From Peribacillus cavernae (GTDB lineage Bacteria > Bacillota > Bacilli > Bacillales > DSM-1321), in the NCBI RefSeq assembly GCF_003989135.1, contig NZ_RYZZ01000016.1, forward strand, positions 47,396-111,395: 64,000 bases of DNA, in the 5' to 3' direction. Shown here piece by piece: positions 59,103 to 64,000 of the stretch; position 1 is the first letter of the stretch; the number at the start of each line of letters is the position of its first letter. The translations under genes were made by a program, and so were the position numbers. Under the pieces are notes generated by a model. The model had not been told where the DNA came from and made no database searches. It saw only the letters and a list, made by a program, of their open reading frames with translations.

Positions 59103-59327
59103 AAGAAAAGCGCAAGCGCCTTGAAAAGAACGTCGACTAAGAGCCGCCACGTCCTGTGGCGAACGTCGACGTCAGCACATCCTGTGCAAGTCCGACAAGC
59201 ATAAGACGAGCATCTGTATGGGGAGCGGTTTTCTCCCCATCAGATGATCGACTTATGACCTCGAGGGGCTAGGCGCTGGAGCTAGACATCAGTTCACATT
59301 GAAAAAGTTATACTTTCTTATCCTACA
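59103..59327 (+). repeat. Modular hairpin repeat, tandem copy 1
   Basis: Long form with the ATGGGGAG central hairpin and right end GGCGCTGGAGCTAGAC, followed by the tail CACATTGAAAAAGTTATACT. Its first ~105 bases are nearly identical to the next copy. It lies just upstream of the grpE ribosome site. Confidence 0.9.
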
Positions 59328-59531
59328 AGAAAAGCGCAAGCGCCTTGAAAAGAACGTCGACTAAGAGCCGCCACGTCCTGTGGCGAACGTCGACGTCAGC
59401 ACATCCTGTGCAAGTCCGACAAGCATAAGACAGATCCCGAAAGAAGGCGTTCTTTGCCTTCTGTAGGAAGCTGGCTTATGACTCGAGGCCACACCGGTCT
59501 AAGTTCAAAAACTTATACGTTCTTTCCCTAC
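59328..59531 (+). repeat. Modular hairpin repeat, tandem copy 2
   Basis: The same left ~105 bases as copy 1, then the alternative central hairpin (AGAAGGC ... GCCTTCT inside TCCC/GGAA) as in the copy upstream of glyQ. The right arm is shortened (GACTCGAGGCC) and ends in AAGTTCAAAAACTTATACG. Both units are preceded by CCTACAAG or CTACAAG, consistent with tandem duplication. Confidence 0.9.
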
Positions 59532-59617
59532 ATATTAATTATTGCTGTCAAAGCTTTCCGCTCTGTGATGTCCTCGGATTCTGAGTGAAGTCCGGCACCC
59601 TAACAATATTGCCTTTA

Positions 59618-60649
59618 CTATTCCTTTTGATACAGCTTCGTCAAAAGCGCAGTCAAATCGGTTGTGATGAATTGGAGCAGGCTGATCACCCGTGAATACT
59701 CCATTCTTGTCGGTCCAAGAATTGCAATCGTGCCAACCTGTTCCGGACCCACGGAATAAGTAGCCGTTATCAGACTGCAGGCTGCAAGTGCTGAATTATT
59801 ATTTTCCCGGCCGATTTTAACATGAATGCCGGCTGGATTTCGTTTCATCAAATCATACAGACCCTTTTCTTGTTCAATCATCGCTAAAAGTGATCTTACT
59901 TTATCAATATCATGAAACTCTGGCTGGCTCAGCATATTCGTCTTCCCGCCAAAAAAAAGCTTTTCAGGCTTTGACAGGTTCAATGTGTCTGAAAGTGTTG
60001 CGATAACGGCATCATAATTATGAATATGCTGCTTGAGCAGCATCGCTACTTCCTTATAAATCTTGTCTTTCAGTTCCATCAGCGGAACACCGGCAAGACG
60101 GTCATTCAGTATATTCGCCATTTTTTCGACTTCATTAACATCAAAAGAAGGCGGCAGCGAAAACACTTTATTTTCGACATGGCCGGTATCTGTAACAATG
60201 ATTGCTATTGCTGTCTCTTCGCTTATAGGGACGATCTGGATTTTTTTCAGCTTATGGTCCTTAACTTTTGGTCCGAGGACGATCGCCGTATAGTTCGTTA
60301 GTTCAGACAGAATTTTCGCCGACTTCTGAACAATCTTCTCCAGTTCGTAAATACGTTCGGCAAATACCGATTTTATCATTAGCATATCATTGGACTTCAA
60401 TGTCTGCGGTGACAGCAAATGGTCTACATAATATCTATATCCTTTTTCTGAAGGGACACGGCCCGATGAAGTGTGGGTTTTTTCAATGAACCCAAGTTCT
60501 TCAAGATCCGACATCTCATTGCGGATCGTTGCCGAGCTAAAGGTGATTTCATCCTTTTTCGACAGGCTTCTTGATCCAACGGGCTGAGCATAGCTAATAA
60601 ACTCATCGATAATGACCTGAAGTATTAATAACTGTCGTTCAGTCAACAT
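59618..60649 (-). CDS. hrcA: Heat-inducible transcription repressor HrcA
   Basis: A 343-residue repressor that binds CIRCE with help from GroEL. N-terminal winged helix ([22 protein letters not shown], core [14 protein letters not shown], then [18 protein letters not shown]). GAF-like and dimerisation regions follow, with [10 protein letters not shown] at the end. It is the first gene behind CIRCE and represses its own operon. Confidence 0.96.
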   Translation of the reverse strand: MLTERQLLILQVIIDEFISYAQPVGSRSLSKKDEITFSSATIRNEMSDLEELGFIEKTHTSSGRVPSEKGYRYYVDHLLSPQTLKSNDMLMIKSVFAERIYELEKIVQKSAKILSELTNYTAIVLGPKVKDHKLKKIQIVPISEETAIAIIVTDTGHVENKVFSLPPSFDVNEVEKMANILNDRLAGVPLMELKDKIYKEVAMLLKQHIHNYDAVIATLSDTLNLSKPEKLFFGGKTNMLSQPEFHDIDKVRSLLAMIEQEKGLYDLMKRNPAGIHVKIGRENNNSALAACSLITATYSVGPEQVGTIAILGPTRMEYSRVISLLQFITTDLTALLTKLYQKE

Positions 60650-60664
60650 CTTTGATCACCTCTG

Positions 60665-60691
60665 TTAGCACTCTTGTTTGGCGAGTGCTAA
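60665..60691 (-). promoter_or_regulatory. CIRCE operator
   Basis: TTAGCACTC-N9-GAGTGCTAA, a perfect match to the CIRCE consensus, 16 bases upstream of the hrcA start codon and downstream of its promoter. Confidence 0.97.
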
Positions 60692-60701
60692 TACTATTAA
60701 T

Positions 60702-60730
60702 AAATTATCAAATGACGCCAATGATGTCAA
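60702..60730 (-). promoter_or_regulatory. SigA promoter of the hrcA-dnaK operon
   Basis: TTGACA (60725-60730) and TAATTT (60702-60707) with a 17-base spacer on the minus strand, directly before CIRCE. Confidence 0.85.
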
Positions 60731-60734
60731 CGGT

Positions 60735-61874
60735 TTAGATTATTCCTAAAAAAGATTGGAACACTTCGTTTCCAAGCAGCCTGCCGCGCTCTGTAAGGCG
60801 TACAAAACCGCCTCCCATTTCAATTAGCCCCCGTTTTCCCTGCTCTCTGAGCGGTTCCGCAAAAATGTCTGTCATTTCAATGGAAAATTTCCTTTTGAAT
60901 GTTGCCAGGGAAACCCCTTGCGTTTTTCTCAAGCCCAGGAACATTTCTTCTTCCATTTTTTCAGCCTTGGGAACAAGATGTTCTTCCAGAAGGGGCAAAT
61001 CTCCATCCGACAAAGGAACAATATATTTCTTTATCGGCCCGTAGTTAGCCACCCTCCTCTCGGAAATATAGCCATGGGCACCGGCCCCAAAGCCAAAATA
61101 CTCCTCATTGTTCCAGTAGGTCAGGTTATGGCGGCTTTCAAAACCGGGTTTTGCAAAGTTGCTGATTTCATATTGATGTAATCCGCGTCTTTTCATACTC
61201 TCCATCAGCCGTTCATACATGCTGGCTTCAAGTTCCTGCGGCGGCAATTGTAATTTTCCCTTTTGCATCAAATTATAAAATACCGTTTTCGGTTCGACAA
61301 TCAAGGAATAGCTTGAATAGTGCGGCAGACCAAGTTCGAGAGCCTTATCAAGCGTATCGACAAAATCGTCCATTGTCTGGCCCGGAAGACCGTAAATCAA
61401 ATCAATGCTTATGTTGGTAAAGCCCGTTTTTTGTGCCTTTTCGATCGTTTCATATACATCAGCTGCCCGGTGGGTCCTGCCAATTTTTTTCAGCAATTCA
61501 TCGTTAAAGCTTTGGACCCCAAAACTGAGACGGTTTACACCAGCCTCATAAAGGATGGCGAGTTTTTCTTCTGACAGATCGCCCGGATTCGCTTCAAATG
61601 TAAATTCAACAGAGTCGCCAAATGGCAGCGTTTCGTTTATCGATTGACATAGAAATTCCAATTGTCGCTCATTTAATGAAGTTGGGGTTCCGCCACCGAC
61701 AAAAATCGTTCTCAGCCCTGGCTGAGGATATTTATCTAGGGCAATCTGCATTTCTTTTTTTAGCATAGTCAAATACTGATCAACAGGCTGTCCTTGAAGG
61801 AATACTTTATTAAAATCACAATAGTGGCATATATGCTCGCAAAACGGGATATGGATGTATGCACTTTGTATCAT
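60735..61874 (-). CDS. hemW: Radical SAM heme chaperone HemW
   Basis: A 379-residue protein. The radical SAM cysteines are C12, C16 and C19 (FCEHICHYCDF), followed by GGGTPTSL. The HemN-type C-terminal domain is present (YWNNEEYFGFGAGAHGY, core EYFGFGAGAHGY). HemW delivers heme and lacks coproporphyrinogen oxidase activity; the CxxxCxxC without a fourth cysteine (CDF) fits HemW rather than HemN. It lies between lepA and hrcA. Confidence 0.94.
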   Translation of the reverse strand: MIQSAYIHIPFCEHICHYCDFNKVFLQGQPVDQYLTMLKKEMQIALDKYPQPGLRTIFVGGGTPTSLNERQLEFLCQSINETLPFGDSVEFTFEANPGDLSEEKLAILYEAGVNRLSFGVQSFNDELLKKIGRTHRAADVYETIEKAQKTGFTNISIDLIYGLPGQTMDDFVDTLDKALELGLPHYSSYSLIVEPKTVFYNLMQKGKLQLPPQELEASMYERLMESMKRRGLHQYEISNFAKPGFESRHNLTYWNNEEYFGFGAGAHGYISERRVANYGPIKKYIVPLSDGDLPLLEEHLVPKAEKMEEEMFLGLRKTQGVSLATFKRKFSIEMTDIFAEPLREQGKRGLIEMGGGFVRLTERGRLLGNEVFQSFLGII

Positions 61875-61908
61875 TTATAACACGACCTTTTATCATTTTT
61901 GCAATTAG

Positions 61909-61948
61909 AAAAAGAGGCTAGTTATCGAAAAACGATAATTCTAACCTC
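61909..61948 (-). terminator. Terminator of lepA
   Basis: On the minus strand GAGGTTAG-AATTATCG pairs with CGATAA-CTAGCCTC with few mismatches, followed by TTTTTC. Confidence 0.75.
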
Positions 61949-61963
61949 CTTATTATAGCGGAT

Positions 61964-63799
61964 TTATTTTTTTGGTGTTGTATCGTCCATTTTCAAAACA
62001 GCCATGAAGGCTTCCTGCGGCACTTCTACAGAACCTACCTGCTTCATGCGCTTTTTACCTTCTTTTTGTTTTTCGAGCAACTTCCGTTTCCGGGAAATAT
62101 CTCCGCCGTAACATTTAGCGAGCACGTTTTTCCGCATGGCGCTAATCGTGGACCGTGCAACAATTTTTTGTCCGATTGCCGCCTGGATGGGCACCTCGAA
62201 TTGCTGTCTTGGAATTAACGCTTTAAGCTTTTCTACAATTATTTTTCCTCGGTCATAGGCAAAATCACGGTGTACGATAAAGCTTAGAGCGTCGACGGTT
62301 TCACTGTTAAGAAGGATATCCATTTTGACCAGTTGGGACGGTTTATAGCCAATCAGCTCGTAATCGAAGGAAGCATATCCTCTCGTATTGGACTTCAATT
62401 GGTCAAAGAAATCATAAACGATTTCAGAAAGCGGGATTTCATAGACAATGCTGACACGCGTTTCATCCATATATTGCATATCAATGAATATGCCCCGTTT
62501 GTTCTGGCAGAGCTCCATGATCGCTCCAACAAATTCATTCGGGGCCATCATCGAAGCTTTCACGTACGGTTCTTCCACACGATCGATTTTTTGCGGATCG
62601 GGCATATTGGATGGATTATCCACTTTGATCTGTGTTCCATCGGTATTGATGACATCATAGATAACACTTGGTGCAGTGGTAATTAAATCAATCTTGAATT
62701 CACGCTCGATGCGCTCCTGGATAATTTCCATGTGAAGAAGCCCAAGGAATCCGCAGCGGAAACCAAAGCCTAATGCCTGGGAAGTTTCCGGTTCGAATTG
62801 AAGCGCCGAGTCATTAAGCTCAAGTTTTTCGAGTGCTTCACGCAAATCATTGAACCTCGAGGAATCGATTGGATATAAACCGCAATAAACCATGGGGTTC
62901 AATTTTCGGTATCCGGGCAACGCTTCTGTAGCGCCATTTTTTGCATTGGTGATTGTATCCCCAACCCGCGTATCGCCGACATTCTTAATTGCTGCCGTCA
63001 GGAAGCCTACATCACCAACCGTCAATTCGTCGTGCATTTCAATTTTCGGCGTGAATACACCAACATCGGTTACTTCAAATTCTTTTCCGGTAGCCATCAT
63101 TTTAATTTTGTCGCCTGGTTTCACGGATCCTTCCATGACACGTATGTAAGCAACTACTCCTCGGTAGGCATCATATATCGAGTCGAAAATCAGCGCTTTT
63201 AACGGTGCATCCGGATCCCCTTCAGGAGCCGGTACAAGTTCCACAATCTGTTCCAAAATTTCCTCGATGCCGATGCCTGCTTTTGCAGAAGCAAGGACCG
63301 CCTCTGAGGCATCCAGGCCAATGACTTCTTCAATTTCAGTTCTGACGCGTTCCGGATCAGCGCTCGGTAAGTCGATTTTATTAATAACCGGAATAATCTC
63401 TAAATTATTATCCAATGCCAGGTACACGTTCGCAAGCGTTTGTGCTTCAATGCCCTGCGCCGCGTCGACTACCAGCACGGCCCCTTCACAAGCAGTAAGG
63501 CTTCGGGACACTTCATAAGTAAAATCGACATGTCCGGGGGTATCAATAAGATGGAAAATATACTCTTCTCCATCCTTAGCCTTATATTTTAATTGAACGG
63601 CATTTAATTTAATCGTAATCCCACGCTCGCGCTCCAAATCCATTGAATCCAACAGCTGGCTTTTCATTTCACGTTGAGCCAGGGCGTTCGTTTTCTCTAA
63701 AATCCGGTCAGCCAAAGTGGACTTTCCATGGTCAATGTGAGCAATAATCGAAAAGTTGCGAATTCTTGATTGCCTGTTCAGTTTTTCTTCCCTATTCAT
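61964..63799 (-). CDS. lepA: Elongation factor 4 (LepA)
   Basis: A 611-residue translational GTPase that can back-translocate the ribosome. G1 [15 protein letters not shown]3 DTPGHVDF, G4 NKIDLP. The LepA-specific C-terminal domain includes [27 protein letters not shown] cite [16 protein letters not shown] 63799 ([10 protein letters not shown]) has GGAGTG upstream. Downstream lies a terminator, then hemW. Confidence 0.97.
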   Translation of the reverse strand: MNREEKLNRQSRIRNFSIIAHIDHGKSTLADRILEKTNALAQREMKSQLLDSMDLERERGITIKLNAVQLKYKAKDGEEYIFHLIDTPGHVDFTYEVSRSLTACEGAVLVVDAAQGIEAQTLANVYLALDNNLEIIPVINKIDLPSADPERVRTEIEEVIGLDASEAVLASAKAGIGIEEILEQIVELVPAPEGDPDAPLKALIFDSIYDAYRGVVAYIRVMEGSVKPGDKIKMMATGKEFEVTDVGVFTPKIEMHDELTVGDVGFLTAAIKNVGDTRVGDTITNAKNGATEALPGYRKLNPMVYCGLYPIDSSRFNDLREALEKLELNDSALQFEPETSQALGFGFRCGFLGLLHMEIIQERIEREFKIDLITTAPSVIYDVINTDGTQIKVDNPSNMPDPQKIDRVEEPYVKASMMAPNEFVGAIMELCQNKRGIFIDMQYMDETRVSIVYEIPLSEIVYDFFDQLKSNTRGYASFDYELIGYKPSQLVKMDILLNSETVDALSFIVHRDFAYDRGKIIVEKLKALIPRQQFEVPIQAAIGQKIVARSTISAMRKNVLAKCYGGDISRKRKLLEKQKEGKKRMKQVGSVEVPQEAFMAVLKMDDTTPKK

Positions 63800-63872
63800 A
63801 ACGTTCACTCCTACTTCTCGACACAAATACACTATTTTTGATTATATCAGTACAGAAAGCAAGATTCAACAC

Positions 63873-64000
63873 GAAAAGCGCAAGCGCCTTGAATAAAGGA
63901 ACGTCGACTAAAAACCGCCACGTCCTGTGGCGAACGCCGACGTCAGCGCATCCATGCGCAAGTCCGCCAGCATAAGACGAGCAGCTGTATGGGGAGCGGT
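63873..64000 (+). repeat. Modular hairpin repeat, cut by the window edge
   Basis: GAAAAGCGCAAGCGCC, GGAACGTCGACTAA, CGCCAC-GTCCT-GTGGCG, GCGCATCCATGCGC and the start of the ATGGGGAG hairpin are present upstream of lepA. The rest lies outside the window. Confidence 0.85.

Noticed and set aside
59103..59531. Tandem repeats considered as a CRISPR array
   Set aside because: Only two units of about 200 bp, no short identical repeats with unique spacers, no cas genes nearby.

Overview
The window is chromosomal DNA of a spore-forming, Gram-positive Bacillaceae species. Gene order follows the Bacillus subtilis 'yqe-yqf-yqg' block (lepA-hemW-hrcA-grpE-dnaK-dnaJ ... dnaG-sigA ... pst operon ... rpmG-yqgN), read here in reverse, with most genes on the minus strand. 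Other support: strong GGAGG-type ribosome binding sites, SigA promoters, a CIRCE operator, a glycyl T-box, sporulation genes yqfC/yqfD, and a C-minus L33 protein. No phage, plasmid, complete IS element, CRISPR array, rRNA or tRNA was seen. The content is almost entirely conserved core genome.

Layout from left to right: the start of a DUF92 membrane protein, 5-formyltetrahydrofolate cyclo-ligase and rpmG; an unknown gene; a plus-strand pair (membrane HTH protein plus YceG-like protein); the phosphate uptake operon pstS-pstC-pstA-pstB-phoU with a well-phased PhoP box; a class B penicillin-binding protein; an MFS transporter; sodA; a DUF456 protein; a stand-alone PhoU-domain protein; a DUF1189 protein; a LysM protein; ispG; a HAD nucleotidase; the zinc uptake/regulation unit znuC-znuB-zur with a Zur operator; nfo; cshB; ispH; a Nif3-like protein; trmK; cccA; the replication/transcription core sigA-dnaG; yqfL-ccpN; glyQ-glyS with a T-box leader; recO-yqzL-era-cdd-dgkA-ybeY-pgpH-phoH; yqfD-yqfC-yqfB-floA-nfeD-yqeY-rpsU; a Na/Pi cotransporter; deoC; mtaB-rsmE-prmA; the heat-shock operon hrcA-grpE-dnaK-dnaJ; hemW; and lepA at the right end.

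The genes act mainly in macromolecule synthesis and quality control (DnaG, SigA, GlyRS, Era, YbeY, RsmE, PrmA, MtaB, TrmK, LepA, DnaK system), metal and phosphate homeostasis (Pst, Znu/Zur, SodA), isoprenoid synthesis (IspG, IspH), and the cell envelope (PBP, DgkA, FloA, NfeD, PgpH).

The most unusual signal is a family of intergenic repeats of about 125-240 bp: seven long copies plus several decayed or tip-only copies, all in the same orientation. They are built of nested inverted repeats with interchangeable hairpin modules and paired (compensatory) stem changes. Two copies lie in tandem between hrcA and grpE, one lies between dnaK and dnaJ, one lies inside the leader between the glycyl T-box and glyQ, and one is cut by the right window edge. 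Other unexplained structure: a helically phased array of six ATTnAAGCG motifs beside sodA, a second 21-bp array beside zur, a 350-bp element with long terminal inverted repeats next to a decayed reading frame, a phosphate-cotransporter tail separated from its membrane part, and an NfeD protein lacking the protease domain of its B. subtilis relative.
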